DNA of 64,000 bases, taken from assembly GCF_001705515.1 (NCBI RefSeq), contig NZ_MDJS01000002.1, positions 434,001-498,000 of the forward strand. The letters are read 5' to 3'. Under the pieces are notes generated by a model that saw only the letters and a program-made list of their open reading frames with translations, was not told the DNA's origin and did no database searches. The DNA comes from Mucilaginibacter sp. PPCGB 2223. Its GTDB lineage: Bacteria > Bacteroidota > Bacteroidia > Sphingobacteriales > Sphingobacteriaceae. This document shows positions 8,477-18,309 of this stretch, piece by piece. Positions within the stretch are counted from its first letter, which is position 1. Each line of letters starts with the position of its first letter. A program made the position numbers and the translations under genes.

Positions 8477-10786
8477 ATGCAATCCAAAATAAATAAAGTG
8501 AGATTGAGGCTGATTCTTACACTTTGCTGTTTAGCCCTGATGCTTGGCGGCAACTTATACGGGCAGGATCTTATACCCTATGTTCAACCCTTATCCGGAA
8601 CAGCGGGCGCTACAACCGCCGCGGCAACCAGGCACGGCAGCGGCACCGAGCTCAATGCCAATACCATCCCTGCCGTAACCCTGCCCTTCGCCATGACGCA
8701 GTGGACGGCCGAGACCCGCCGCGCGGAGACCAAGTGCCAACCGCCTTACGCTTATGCCGATGCGCAGATAACCGGCTTCAGGGCTACGCACTGGTTGAGC
8801 GGCTCGTGCACACAGGATTACGGAAGCCTCACTATTATGCCCGTAGGCGGGCATCTTAAAACATCGCCGGCTGATTACCGCACTGCTTTTTCGCACCGGG
8901 ATGAGGTTACTGCCCCCAATTATTATAGCGTTAAGTTACCGGCCTACCACCTACGTACCGAAATAACAGCTACCCGGCGTTGCGGCATGCTGCAGTTTAC
9001 AGCCGAAAAAACGGATAGCTTATACCTGCTCATTACACCCAACAGCGATCGCGGCGAAGGTTTTATCAAAGTTGATGCCAAACGGGGCCTGGTTTGGGGT
9101 TATAACCCAGCTCATCGTATTTACCAGGGCTGGGGTAAGCCTGCCGGGTTCAGCGGTTATTTTGTGATACAGTTTGAAAGGCCGGTCGGCACTTCGGGCG
9201 TCTATAGCGGCGCCCGGCTTATTAAAGCGGACAGCCTGCAGAATAGTAAAGATATTGGCGCTTATGTTGGCTTTAAAATGCAGCAGGGCGAAAAGCTTTG
9301 CATAAGGGTCGGCTCCTCTTTTACCAGTTTAAACGCCGCTTTCGACAATCTGAGAGCAGAGATAACCGACTGGGATTTCGGCCGCCTGGTTGCCAAAAAC
9401 AAACAGGTATGGCAAAGAGCTCTGGGTAAGATAAAAGTGCAGACCGCCGATCTGCAAAATAAACGTATATTCTATACAGCGATGTACCATGCTATGCAGA
9501 TGCCCAGGTTATTTAATGATGTAACCGGCGCTTATCCGCAATTTGCCGGTAATTATCAAATCAATAAGACGGCTAAGGGCGAATATTTTGACGATTTTTC
9601 GATGTGGGATATTTACCGTGCGCAGCTGCCTTTGTTCGGGGTATTGAATCCGGAGCTGATCAATAATTGCGCGCGGTCGATGATACTAAAGGGGCAACAA
9701 GGCGGGTGGTTGCCGATCTTTCCCTGCTGGAACAGTTATACCGGCGAAATGATCGGCGATCATGTTACGGCGTTCATCGCTTCGGCCTATCTGAAAGGTA
9801 TCCGTGGTTACGATATCAATGAGGCTTACCGGTTGAGCCGGCAGAATGCTTTTGATACCCCCTCGGAAACGGATTATCAGGACGGTAAGGGCCGCAGGGC
9901 GTTGACTTCGTACCTTAAATATGGCTATATACCCGTTGAAGATTCGGTACAGGAAGCTTTTCACAAAAAGGAGCAGGTAAGCCGTACCATGGAGTATGCT
10001 TATGATGATTACGCCTTATCGCGGATAGCAAAAGCACTCCATAAAACCGCAGATGCCGCCCTGCTTACGGCGCGTAGCTTTAATTACCGCAATGTGTTCG
10101 ATCCGTCGGTTGGCATGGTTAGGGCGCGACATGCCGATCAAAGCTGGTATCAGCCTTTCAGGCCGTCATCAAAAGAGTTTTACATTACCGAAGGCACACC
10201 CCAGCAGTATACTTTTTATGTGCCACAGGATGTAAAAGGCCTGGCCAGGCTGATGGGGGGCGCCGGTAAACTGGAAACCGCCTTGGATAAACTTTTTGAT
10301 GCGGGCGAATACTGGCACGGCAACGAACCCGGTCACCAGATACCTTTTATGTATAACTATACCCCATCGCCGTGGAAAACGCAACTCAGGGTAAAGCAAA
10401 TATTGGAAGAAGAGTACAGCGACGGCCCCGGCGGGTTAAGCGGTAACGACGATGCCGGGCAAATGTCGGCATGGTATGTTTTTGCATCCCTGGGTTTTTA
10501 CCCCTTAGACCCCGTTTCGGGCCAGTACCTGTTAACAAGCCCTCTGTTTAGTCAATACAGTATAGCGTTGCCCAACGGCAAACATTTTAGCGTGCGTACC
10601 CATGCTACATCGGCTAAAGCCGCTTATATTACCGCGGTAAAGTTTAACGGTAAGTATTACAGTAAAAATTACATCACCCATAACATGATCATGACTGGCG
10701 GTCTGCTGGAGTTTTATTTAACCGATAGGCCCGATAAAAACTGGGCGGTAAACCCGGCAGATCAGCCGGCCTCATTAACACAATAG
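8477..10786 (+). CDS. GH92 family alpha-mannosidase (first copy)
   Basis: 769 aa exo-acting, calcium-dependent alpha-mannosidase family enzyme; GH92 members remove alpha-1,2-, 1,3-, 1,4- or 1,6-linked mannose. I chose the ATG at 8477, not the longer TTG frame at 8345, because it directly precedes a signal peptide (LILTLCCLALMLGGNLYGQ). Family motifs: DDFSMWDIYRAQLP, MEYAYDDYAL, TEGTPQQYTFYVPQ with the probable catalytic Glu 572, GNEPGHQIPF, and GNDDAGQMSAWY with the probable base Asp 658/659. Length and motif order fit an intact enzyme secreted to the periplasm or surface. It lies 8 bp upstream of a second GH92 gene, so they are co-transcribed. Confidence 0.93.
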   Translation: MQSKINKVRLRLILTLCCLALMLGGNLYGQDLIPYVQPLSGTAGATTAAATRHGSGTELNANTIPAVTLPFAMTQWTAETRRAETKCQPPYAYADAQITGFRATHWLSGSCTQDYGSLTIMPVGGHLKTSPADYRTAFSHRDEVTAPNYYSVKLPAYHLRTEITATRRCGMLQFTAEKTDSLYLLITPNSDRGEGFIKVDAKRGLVWGYNPAHRIYQGWGKPAGFSGYFVIQFERPVGTSGVYSGARLIKADSLQNSKDIGAYVGFKMQQGEKLCIRVGSSFTSLNAAFDNLRAEITDWDFGRLVAKNKQVWQRALGKIKVQTADLQNKRIFYTAMYHAMQMPRLFNDVTGAYPQFAGNYQINKTAKGEYFDDFSMWDIYRAQLPLFGVLNPELINNCARSMILKGQQGGWLPIFPCWNSYTGEMIGDHVTAFIASAYLKGIRGYDINEAYRLSRQNAFDTPSETDYQDGKGRRALTSYLKYGYIPVEDSVQEAFHKKEQVSRTMEYAYDDYALSRIAKALHKTADAALLTARSFNYRNVFDPSVGMVRARHADQSWYQPFRPSSKEFYITEGTPQQYTFYVPQDVKGLARLMGGAGKLETALDKLFDAGEYWHGNEPGHQIPFMYNYTPSPWKTQLRVKQILEEEYSDGPGGLSGNDDAGQMSAWYVFASLGFYPLDPVSGQYLLTSPLFSQYSIALPNGKHFSVRTHATSAKAAYITAVKFNGKYYSKNYITHNMIMTGGLLEFYLTDRPDKNWAVNPADQPASLTQ

Positions 10787-10794
10787 AATAAGCT

Positions 10795-13089
10795 ATGATA
10801 TTATCACATTTAAAACGATGCGGGGTTTTGCTGTTGCTTTTAACAGCAGGTATACCTGCATCTGCTCAAACCAATCCATATAACCGCTATGTCGACCCTT
10901 TTATCGGCTCCGAAGGCCAGGGTAATGTTTTTGTAGGTCCATCGCGACCTTATGGGATGATCAAACCCGGGCCCGACGTTAACAAAGCTTCCAACAGCGG
11001 TTACTCGCCCGACCTCGATATACCGCTTTATGGCTTTAGTCAGACGCATGTGAGTGGCACAGGCGGCGGCCCAAAATACGGCAACATCCTGGTCATGCCT
11101 TTCGCGGGAAATTTCGACCGGGTTAAGCAGGAGTCGCTGAGGGCGAACGAAAAGGCCGGTGTTGGTTATTATAGTGTGCAACTGAAACAATATGATATCA
11201 ATGCTGAAATAACCAGTACGAACAAGGTGGCGTTCTATCGGTTTGGCTTTAAGCCGGGCACACGCAAAGCCATTAAGTTTGATGCGGGCGACTTTTTGGG
11301 CGAAAAACCTGTCCCGGATGCAAGGGAAGCCCAGCAATTTGTCGGGTCGGAAATTGAAGTGGTATCCGGCACCGAAATACGAGGGTACAGCCGCATTCGT
11401 GGCGGCTGGAACAACGGCAGCGCCTATACAGTTTATTTTTATGCCATTACCAGTAAACCCTTCGATAGTTTTAGCAGTTACAAAGCTGATAAACTATACC
11501 CCGGCGTAAAATTGCAGGCCGACGATGGTAATAAAACCGGGGTGCTTGCTTACTTTGATGATACCGCCTTGCAGCAGGTACAGGTAAAAATAGGCATATC
11601 GTTCATCAGCGAATTGAAAGCCAGGCAGAATATTGAAGAAGAAGCGCCTCACTGGAGTTTTGAAAAGGTACTGGCCGATAGCCGGGATAGTTGGGAAGAC
11701 CTGTTAAAGCGTGTTGAACTCGATAATTCGGCCTCTGCCGAACAAAAAACAATGTTCTATACCGGCTTGTATCATACCATGCTCATGCCGGTCGACCGCT
11801 CGGGCGAAAACCCTCTATGGCAATCGGCAACGCCTTATTATGATGATTTTTATGCGATATGGGATACTTTCCGCTCGTCGAACCCGCTGATCACCCTTAT
11901 CGATCCAGCGCGCGAAGCGGCCATCGTTAACTCTTTGCTCAACATCTACCAGCATGATGGTTATATGCCCGATGCCCGCAGCGGGAACTGTAACGGGCGA
12001 ACGCAGGGCGGCTCGAACGCCGATGTGCTGATTGCCGACGCTTACGTTAAAAAACTAAAGGGCATTAATTACAGCCTTGGGCTGGAAGCGATGCTTAAAG
12101 ATGCGACCATCCCGCCTGGCGGGAATGAGGAAAAGGAGGGGCGGGGCGGGTTGACCGATTATAACAGCCTGGGCTATGTATCAAACCGTTTTGTACGCGC
12201 CGGTAACCGCACTGTTGAATATGCCTATAACGATTACTGCCTGGCAGTTGTAGCCGACGGGCTTAACCGTAAAGGCGAAGCCCGGCGTTTTTTTAAACAA
12301 GCCGATAACTGGAAAAACCTTTGGCGGCCGGTAACCGATCATGGTGCGACTGGTTTTATTATGCCTAAAGATGCTGCCGGCCACTGGATAGACAGTATTA
12401 TTTGCGGCGAAAGCAACGGGCGCATCACATCCATACCTTATACCCCTCTCGCGCAGGACTGGCCCAACTGCGTTTGCTGGTGGTGCGGTTTTTTTTACGA
12501 GGCCAGCTCGTGGGAATATTCGTTTTATGTACCGCACAACGTAGCCGCGTTAATTGATGCCTGCGGCGGGCCGGATGCATTTCGTCAAAGGCTCGATACC
12601 TTTTTTGCCAACGGTTACTACAATGTGGGCAACGAGCCGTCGTTTTTATCGCCCAACCTGTACCATTGGATAGGCCGGCCCGATTTGAGCAGCAGCCGGA
12701 TAAAGCAGATCATCAGCGTAAACTATAACAGCACCCGCGCCGGCCTGCCCGGGAATGACGATTCGGGCGCGATGTCGTCATGGCTGGCATTTCACATGCT
12801 GGGCCTGTATCCTAATGCCGGGCAATCCTACTATCTGATCAATTCGCCAATGGTAAAACAGTCTGTTCTGCATCAAACCAATGGTAAAGATTTTAAGATA
12901 ATCGCTAAAGACCTGTCGGACAATAACCAGTTTATACAGGCCGCATTTTTGAATGGCAAGCCATATAGCCGATCGTGGATAGAGCACCAGGATATTGCGG
13001 GCGGCGGCGAACTGGTACTGCAAATGGGGCCTAAACAAACAGGTTGGGGGGCGGCGGTAACCCCGCCTTCAATGGCAGGTGATCATTAA
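10795..13089 (+). CDS. GH92 family alpha-mannosidase (second copy)
   Basis: 764 aa. Signal peptide VLLLLLTAGIPASAQ. GH92 motifs: YVDPFIGSEGQGNVFVGPS near the N-terminus, YYDDFYAIWDTFRSSNPL, VEYAYNDYCL, YEASSWEYSFYVPHN with the probable catalytic Glu 569, NEPSFLSPNL, and GNDDSGAMSSW with Asp 655/656. A Cys/Trp-rich insert (QDWPNCVCWWCGFF) sits just before the catalytic Glu and is absent from the first copy, so the two enzymes are divergent and probably cleave different linkages. The TAA stop overlaps the stop of the convergent LacI gene by 4 bp, giving no room for a separate terminator. Confidence 0.93.
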   Translation: MILSHLKRCGVLLLLLTAGIPASAQTNPYNRYVDPFIGSEGQGNVFVGPSRPYGMIKPGPDVNKASNSGYSPDLDIPLYGFSQTHVSGTGGGPKYGNILVMPFAGNFDRVKQESLRANEKAGVGYYSVQLKQYDINAEITSTNKVAFYRFGFKPGTRKAIKFDAGDFLGEKPVPDAREAQQFVGSEIEVVSGTEIRGYSRIRGGWNNGSAYTVYFYAITSKPFDSFSSYKADKLYPGVKLQADDGNKTGVLAYFDDTALQQVQVKIGISFISELKARQNIEEEAPHWSFEKVLADSRDSWEDLLKRVELDNSASAEQKTMFYTGLYHTMLMPVDRSGENPLWQSATPYYDDFYAIWDTFRSSNPLITLIDPAREAAIVNSLLNIYQHDGYMPDARSGNCNGRTQGGSNADVLIADAYVKKLKGINYSLGLEAMLKDATIPPGGNEEKEGRGGLTDYNSLGYVSNRFVRAGNRTVEYAYNDYCLAVVADGLNRKGEARRFFKQADNWKNLWRPVTDHGATGFIMPKDAAGHWIDSIICGESNGRITSIPYTPLAQDWPNCVCWWCGFFYEASSWEYSFYVPHNVAALIDACGGPDAFRQRLDTFFANGYYNVGNEPSFLSPNLYHWIGRPDLSSSRIKQIISVNYNSTRAGLPGNDDSGAMSSWLAFHMLGLYPNAGQSYYLINSPMVKQSVLHQTNGKDFKIIAKDLSDNNQFIQAAFLNGKPYSRSWIEHQDIAGGGELVLQMGPKQTGWGAAVTPPSMAGDH

Positions 13090-14117
13090 ATGATGGTATC
13101 GTTAACCTGCCCTGTTGTTGAGTTGCGGATGATCAGCTTTGACGGGATGACCGTGCATTCGTCTTTCAATCTCAGTGTGTTGTTTTTCAATAATTTAAGC
13201 AGTGTTGTGGCGGCGACCTTTCCCATTTCAAAAGCCGGCTGCGTAATGGTGGTTAACGATGGGGTAAGTATTATAGCAGATGGCTGATTGGAGAAGCACA
13301 CTACTTTTACCTGCCCGGGTATATTGATGTTAAGGTGCTGGCAAGCCAGGTATATCTCGGTGGTTAATTTTTCAACGGTAGCCAGTATGCCATCGGGCCG
13401 GTTATCACTCTGCATCATCTCTTTTATCAGTTCGTAGTTGTGCTGCGGGTCTTCGGTACAATTCACAATCCGGCAGTCGTCCTCATTCAAATTATATTCG
13501 GCAATTGCCTTTTTAAAGCCTTTGGTGCGCTCTGAGATAATGGAGAGGCTGTTCGATATCGACAGCAAAACAATCTTGTGGCATCCCGCCTCAATCAGGT
13601 GCTGGGTTGCCTTGTACCCACATTCAAAATCGTCGGTTGTAATTTTGGCCGTATCTATTTCGGGGCAAACCCTGTCGAAAAAAACTACCGGCAGGTGCCT
13701 GTTAAACTCGTGTATATGACCGAACGAATCGGTCTCCACCGTTACCGACATGATCACGCCATCAACGCGCCCGCCAACAAGTGCTTTTAAAATAGCTTCT
13801 TCGCGGCTTAGTTTTTCGTGGGTCAGGTAAATCAGCGTATGATATCCTTTTTCGAGCGCAACTTCTTCGATACCGTTGAGCGCCAGCGAAAAAAAACTAT
13901 CGGTAACCTCGGGTACCAGCACCCCGATGGTTTTACTCTTGTTATGCCGCAGGCTGCCGGCATAGGCATTGGGTATATAGTTCAATTCCTTGGCGAGCGC
14001 CAGTACTCTTTTTTTCGTGCTTTCGCTTATTTCATAGCTATCGCCCAAGGCTTTTGAGATGGTTGCAGTGGACAGTTGTAGTTGCTCGGCAAGTTGCTTA
14101 ATAGTGACGCTGCTCAT
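13086..14117 (-). CDS. LacI family transcriptional regulator
   Basis: 343 aa DNA-binding regulator. The N-terminal helix-turn-helix is VTIKQLAEQLQLSTATISKAL with the hinge helix region (LNYIPNAYAGSLR), followed by a periplasmic-binding-protein-like sensor domain (KTIGVLVPEVTDSFFS to the C-terminus). The gene sits between the GH92 pair and the divergent inositol oxygenase/SusC operon, so it is the likely local regulator of the glycan locus. A 20-bp near-palindrome with the CG-containing centre typical of LacI-family operators lies 48 bp upstream of its start (14165-14184). The inducer is probably a sugar, or inositol or a derivative; this is inference from context. Confidence 0.93.
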   Translation of the reverse strand: MSSVTIKQLAEQLQLSTATISKALGDSYEISESTKKRVLALAKELNYIPNAYAGSLRHNKSKTIGVLVPEVTDSFFSLALNGIEEVALEKGYHTLIYLTHEKLSREEAILKALVGGRVDGVIMSVTVETDSFGHIHEFNRHLPVVFFDRVCPEIDTAKITTDDFECGYKATQHLIEAGCHKIVLLSISNSLSIISERTKGFKKAIAEYNLNEDDCRIVNCTEDPQHNYELIKEMMQSDNRPDGILATVEKLTTEIYLACQHLNINIPGQVKVVCFSNQPSAIILTPSLTTITQPAFEMGKVAATTLLKLLKNNTLRLKDECTVIPSKLIIRNSTTGQVNDTII

Positions 14118-14164
14118 GAAAAAATGTGTTAACTATCATATTTAAGGGTGCAAATTATCATTTT

Positions 14165-14184
14165 TTACTTAAACGGTTAAGTAA
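14165..14184. promoter_or_regulatory. Candidate LacI-family operator
   Basis: Inverted repeat with arms TTACTTAAAC and GGTTAAGTAA (9 of 10 positions complementary, central C-G pair). It lies in the 179-bp gap between the divergent LacI gene and the inositol oxygenase gene. A sequence close to the Bacteroidota -7 box (TATACTTG, 14186-14193) starts 2 bp downstream on the plus strand, so a bound repressor could block the oxygenase/SusC promoter and autoregulate the LacI gene. No clear -33 TTTG is seen. Confidence 0.55.
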
Positions 14185-14296
14185 ATATACTTGGTTCAAA
14201 TAAAAAATGTAACAAGTAATTTACTCAATTTTATTCTCGATAACCCAATTATCAGGCAAACCAATTATTGCCACTAACTAATAAAATATAGATTTT

Positions 14297-15187
14297 ATGA
14301 ATTCGGATGGAAACAATTTATCGGGCGAAAGCTTAACGCCCTTATCTAATCTTGACGAGTGGGAGCACGATGTATTACGCCGCTACCCCGACCCTTCAAG
14401 CATCAACGAGGATAAAAAAGCAGAAGAGTTTAGGAACTATGGGGAAACTGAAAAAAGCGGGGTAAAAGAGTTTTACCGTCTTAATCATAAATTTCAAACC
14501 TATGAGTACGTAACACAGAAAAAGGCCGATTACCTAAGGTTCAACCGTAAGGAAATGCCTATATGGGATGCTTTCAGCTTTTTGAACCAACTGGTTGACG
14601 ATTCGGACCCGGATACCGACCTCGACCAGATGCAGCATCTGTTGCAAACATCGGAAGCGATACGCAACGACAAGCACCCCGACTGGATGGTATTGGTGGG
14701 TTTGATACATGATATGGGCAAGGTGCTTTGCCTGTTCGACGAGCCGCAATGGGGCGTGGTGGGCGATACTTTCCCGGTAGGATGCGCTTTTTCGGATAAG
14801 ATAGTTTACCCGGAGTTTTTTGCAGATAACCCCGATAAGTACAATAAACAGTACAACACGGAGCTTGGGGTGTATACCCGTAATTGCGGTTTGGATAATG
14901 TGCACATGTCGTGGGGGCACGATGAGTATGTGTACCACATGATGAAAGATTATATCCCCGAACCGGGCTTATACATGCTGCGCTACCACTCGTTTTATTC
15001 GCAGCACCGCGAAAACGCTTACGACCATTTGATGAACGGCCATGATCATGAAATGTTTAAATGGGTAGCGTTGTTTAACCCGTACGACCTGTATTCGAAA
15101 AACCCTAACCAGAAGAGCTGGCAGGAGTTGAAACCTTACTACGAGGATTTGGTAGCTAAGTATCTGCCTGCAACGCTTAAATTTTAA
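14297..15187 (+). CDS. Inositol oxygenase (MIOX family)
   Basis: 296 aa cytoplasmic di-iron enzyme (EC 1.13.99.1) that oxidises myo-inositol with O2 to D-glucuronate. The match to eukaryotic MIOX is strong throughout: LHDxGK-type segment LIHDMGKVL, FDEPQWGVVGDTFPVGC, NTELGVY, MSWGHDEY, RYHSFY, NPYDLYSK. All six expected metal ligands are visible: His114, His138, Asp139, His208, His231 and Asp264. There is no signal peptide. It is the first gene of the operon leading into susC (52-bp gap), divergent from the LacI regulator. Its presence in a polysaccharide-utilisation operon is unusual and suggests that inositol is released from, or accompanies, the target glycan. Confidence 0.92.
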   Translation: MNSDGNNLSGESLTPLSNLDEWEHDVLRRYPDPSSINEDKKAEEFRNYGETEKSGVKEFYRLNHKFQTYEYVTQKKADYLRFNRKEMPIWDAFSFLNQLVDDSDPDTDLDQMQHLLQTSEAIRNDKHPDWMVLVGLIHDMGKVLCLFDEPQWGVVGDTFPVGCAFSDKIVYPEFFADNPDKYNKQYNTELGVYTRNCGLDNVHMSWGHDEYVYHMMKDYIPEPGLYMLRYHSFYSQHRENAYDHLMNGHDHEMFKWVALFNPYDLYSKNPNQKSWQELKPYYEDLVAKYLPATLKF

Positions 15188-15239
15188 AAAGCCACACAAT
15201 TAATAAACCGAAATATATGAACCTAATTTTACTGTAATC

Positions 15240-18200
15240 ATGAGATTAAACCTAAAATTTAGCAGGAGCAAGTGGACGAGTTTGCTGCTCCTGGTGCTTC
15301 TCACCTTTAGCTTATCGCAAACCTTCGCGCAGGATGGTAAGATAACAGGTACTGTATCAGACAGCCAGGGCGTACCCATACCTGGCGCCACAATTGGCGT
15401 AAAAGGTACCGGCAAGGGTACCGCTACTACCCCTAACGGAGCCTTTAGTATCGTAGCTAAAGAGGGGGATGTGCTGGTAGTTTCCTCTGTATCATACGCA
15501 ACTAAAGAAGTGACGGTTACGGCAGCAAAAAACTATAAGATCACTCTGGAAGAAGCTAACAAGGCCCTTAAAGAGGTGGTAGTAGTGGGTTACGGCACAA
15601 GCTCGCGTAAAACCTTGTCGAGCTCAATTTCTACCGTTAAACCCGAAGAACTGAACAAAGGCGCCATTGCCGATGTGGGCCAGTTGTTACAAGGTAAAGT
15701 TCCCGGTCTTAATATTACTTCGAGCGGCGATCCTAACAAACCGGCTGCCGTTGTTTTACGTGGCGCATCTACCATTAACGGCTCAAGCACCCCGTTTTAT
15801 GTGATCGATGGAATTCCGGGAGCTGATATTACTTCGGTTGCACCTGCTGATATCGCGTCAATCGATGTATTGAAAGATGCCGCCGCGACAGCGATCTACG
15901 GTAACCGTGCCAGCAGCGGTGTTATTATGATAACTACCAAACGCGGCAAAAAAGGTCAATCGCAGGTGGCTTACAACGGCTATGTGGGTATGGAAAAAGT
16001 GAGCAGCAAGCTCGATTTAATGAATGCCAGCCAATTGCGCTCGTATGTAACTGCAAACAATACCGCTTTCTCGCCTAACGACGATATCAGCGCCGGTAAT
16101 ATCAATACCGATTGGATGGCCGCTATCGAGCGTTCAACAGGAATATCGCACAGCCACAACATTTCGCTCTCCGGCGGTGGCGAACATAGCACTTACAGCG
16201 CCAGCCTCAACTACTTCAACAAGCAGGGTATACTGGCTGCCAGCTCATTAGAGCGCGTGATCGGCCGCTTAAATGTCGATCAGTATGCTTTAAACGATAA
16301 GCTTAAATTCAGCTTAAGCTTATCCAACATGAGCAGCGCTGCCAATAACGAGCCTTTACAAAATATTGTGTTACTGCAGGCTGCTAAACACATGCCGATT
16401 TCACCGATATACAATACCGATGGCAGTTATTTTGAAAACCTGAATACCACCGGTTATTTTAACCCGCTGGCCATAGTTGGCAATGCGCAGGATCAAACCA
16501 AATATAACACAACCATGGCTGCGTTTAACACCCAGCTTAAACTGCCGTTCGATCTGACCTACAATGTAAACCTGTCGTACCAAAAAACATCGGCCTTACA
16601 CGGCGAGTTTTACAGCAGCTATTTTAGTAAATACCCGACATCAAACTTTTATAACAACCCCGATCCGGGTATTGGGATATCACATACCCTGATAGGTTCG
16701 TTGTTTGGCTCGAACGGTTCGGCTTTGCGCAGCGAATACGAAAACACTGCCAAAACATTAGAAACCTTCTTAACCTGGGATAAATCTTTCGGCGATCATT
16801 CGATCACGGCAGTTTTGGGCTATTCGTACCAGGACAACATCAATGGTGATGGTTTAACCGCATCAAGCACCAATTTCCCTACGGATAACCTGGGTTTCCA
16901 AAACCTGTCGTTAGGCAACCCATACGCTATTTCGGGATACAGGATCAACCTTGGCAACGATCAAACCTACGGCGAATACCTGCTGATCTCGGATTTCTTC
17001 AGGTTAAACTACAGCTATAAAAATAAATACCTGTTGCAGGGGTCGATCAGGAGAGACGGCAGCTCGGTATTTGGCGCAAACAACAGCTGGGGTAATTTCC
17101 CTTCGGTAAGCGTTGCATGGAGGATAAGCGAAGAAGATTTTATGAAGAAACAATCGCTGATATCCGATCTGAAATTACGTGCAAGCTATGGCCAAACAGG
17201 TAACTCGTCGGGTATCGGCCCTTACACCGGGCAGTTACTTTACGGAACGAAAGGCACTTATTACAATAACGGTGTACAGGCCGGCGCTTATGGCCCTATC
17301 CAGGGTCAAAACCCCGACCTGAAGTGGGAGACTACCGCCAGCACCAATATTGGTCTTGATTTTGGCTTATTTGGCGGTAAAATTTCAGGCTCTGTCGATT
17401 GGTATAACAAAAATACCAGTGGCATGTTGTTTGGTATCGCGGCATCGTCTTCAATCGTTCCGGGCGGTTGGATCTATGCCAACGGCGGCAGTATCAATAA
17501 CAAAGGTATCGAAGTAGTATTAAATGCTACACCTGTATCTAAAGGCGATATCAGCTGGTCGACCTCGCTTAACCTGGCGGCTAATCAAAACACCATAACA
17601 AGCTTGCAAAACGCCTATGGCAATAGCGATAATACCTTGTACTCAGACCCTGAAGGTGCGGGCCAAACCAATGCCACTTTACAAATATTAAAGGTTGGGC
17701 AGCCACTGGGCGAGTTTTACAGCCTGAGATATGCCGGTAAAGATGCAAGCGGTAACTCGCTTTTTTATAAAGGCGACGGCACAGGCACAACTACTGCACC
17801 TGCCATCCGTACCGATTATTTTTATTTAGGCAGCCCTCAACCAAAAGCGCTGGTGGGCTGGAGCAATACCATTAACTATAAGAAGTTTGATCTGGGCTTC
17901 TTTTTCAGGGGTTCGTTTGGCGGCAAGATCATGGATGCCACTCGTGCCGACCTGTCGAACGTATCAGCCGCTACCATCAATAACATTGTTAACAGCGCTT
18001 CGGGCGATAAGATCACCGACATCAAAAACTCCTACTACTCCGACAGGTACCTCGAAGACGGATCGTATGTACGCTTAGATAACGCGACGCTTGGTTATAC
18101 TTTAAAGAAACCTTTCACTAACGTGAGCAGCATAAGGGTGTATTTTACTGCCAACAACGTGTTTACGCTTACAGGCTACAAAGGTATCGACCCTGAGATA

Positions 18201-18290
18201 AACCAGGGCGGTGTTTCGCCGGGTATCGATTACAACAACTTTTACCCTAAAACACGCACTTTATTACTTGGTTTAAACGTATCGTTTTAA
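15240..18290 (+). CDS. susC: SusC/RagA family TonB-linked outer membrane protein
   Basis: 1016 aa TonB-dependent glycan importer. Signal peptide (LLLLVLLTFSLSQTFAQ), an N-terminal carboxypeptidase-regulatory-like domain (ITGTVSDSQGVPIPGATIGV, about residues 35-105), a TonB-box region (LKEVVVVGYG), a plug domain (LLQGKVPGLNI, then VDVLKDAAATAIYGNRASSGVIMITTK pattern) and a long beta-barrel ending in the terminal Phe (LLLGLNVSF) needed for BAM insertion. Absence of an N-terminal FecR-interacting STN extension suggests no direct anti-sigma signalling. It is followed after 19 bp by susD, the standard pair. It imports the oligosaccharide for this locus; the specificity is unknown. Confidence 0.96.
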   Translation: MRLNLKFSRSKWTSLLLLVLLTFSLSQTFAQDGKITGTVSDSQGVPIPGATIGVKGTGKGTATTPNGAFSIVAKEGDVLVVSSVSYATKEVTVTAAKNYKITLEEANKALKEVVVVGYGTSSRKTLSSSISTVKPEELNKGAIADVGQLLQGKVPGLNITSSGDPNKPAAVVLRGASTINGSSTPFYVIDGIPGADITSVAPADIASIDVLKDAAATAIYGNRASSGVIMITTKRGKKGQSQVAYNGYVGMEKVSSKLDLMNASQLRSYVTANNTAFSPNDDISAGNINTDWMAAIERSTGISHSHNISLSGGGEHSTYSASLNYFNKQGILAASSLERVIGRLNVDQYALNDKLKFSLSLSNMSSAANNEPLQNIVLLQAAKHMPISPIYNTDGSYFENLNTTGYFNPLAIVGNAQDQTKYNTTMAAFNTQLKLPFDLTYNVNLSYQKTSALHGEFYSSYFSKYPTSNFYNNPDPGIGISHTLIGSLFGSNGSALRSEYENTAKTLETFLTWDKSFGDHSITAVLGYSYQDNINGDGLTASSTNFPTDNLGFQNLSLGNPYAISGYRINLGNDQTYGEYLLISDFFRLNYSYKNKYLLQGSIRRDGSSVFGANNSWGNFPSVSVAWRISEEDFMKKQSLISDLKLRASYGQTGNSSGIGPYTGQLLYGTKGTYYNNGVQAGAYGPIQGQNPDLKWETTASTNIGLDFGLFGGKISGSVDWYNKNTSGMLFGIAASSSIVPGGWIYANGGSINNKGIEVVLNATPVSKGDISWSTSLNLAANQNTITSLQNAYGNSDNTLYSDPEGAGQTNATLQILKVGQPLGEFYSLRYAGKDASGNSLFYKGDGTGTTTAPAIRTDYFYLGSPQPKALVGWSNTINYKKFDLGFFFRGSFGGKIMDATRADLSNVSAATINNIVNSASGDKITDIKNSYYSDRYLEDGSYVRLDNATLGYTLKKPFTNVSSIRVYFTANNVFTLTGYKGIDPEINQGGVSPGIDYNNFYPKTRTLLLGLNVSF

Positions 18291-18309
18291 AATAAACAGT
18301 TAAAAAGAC

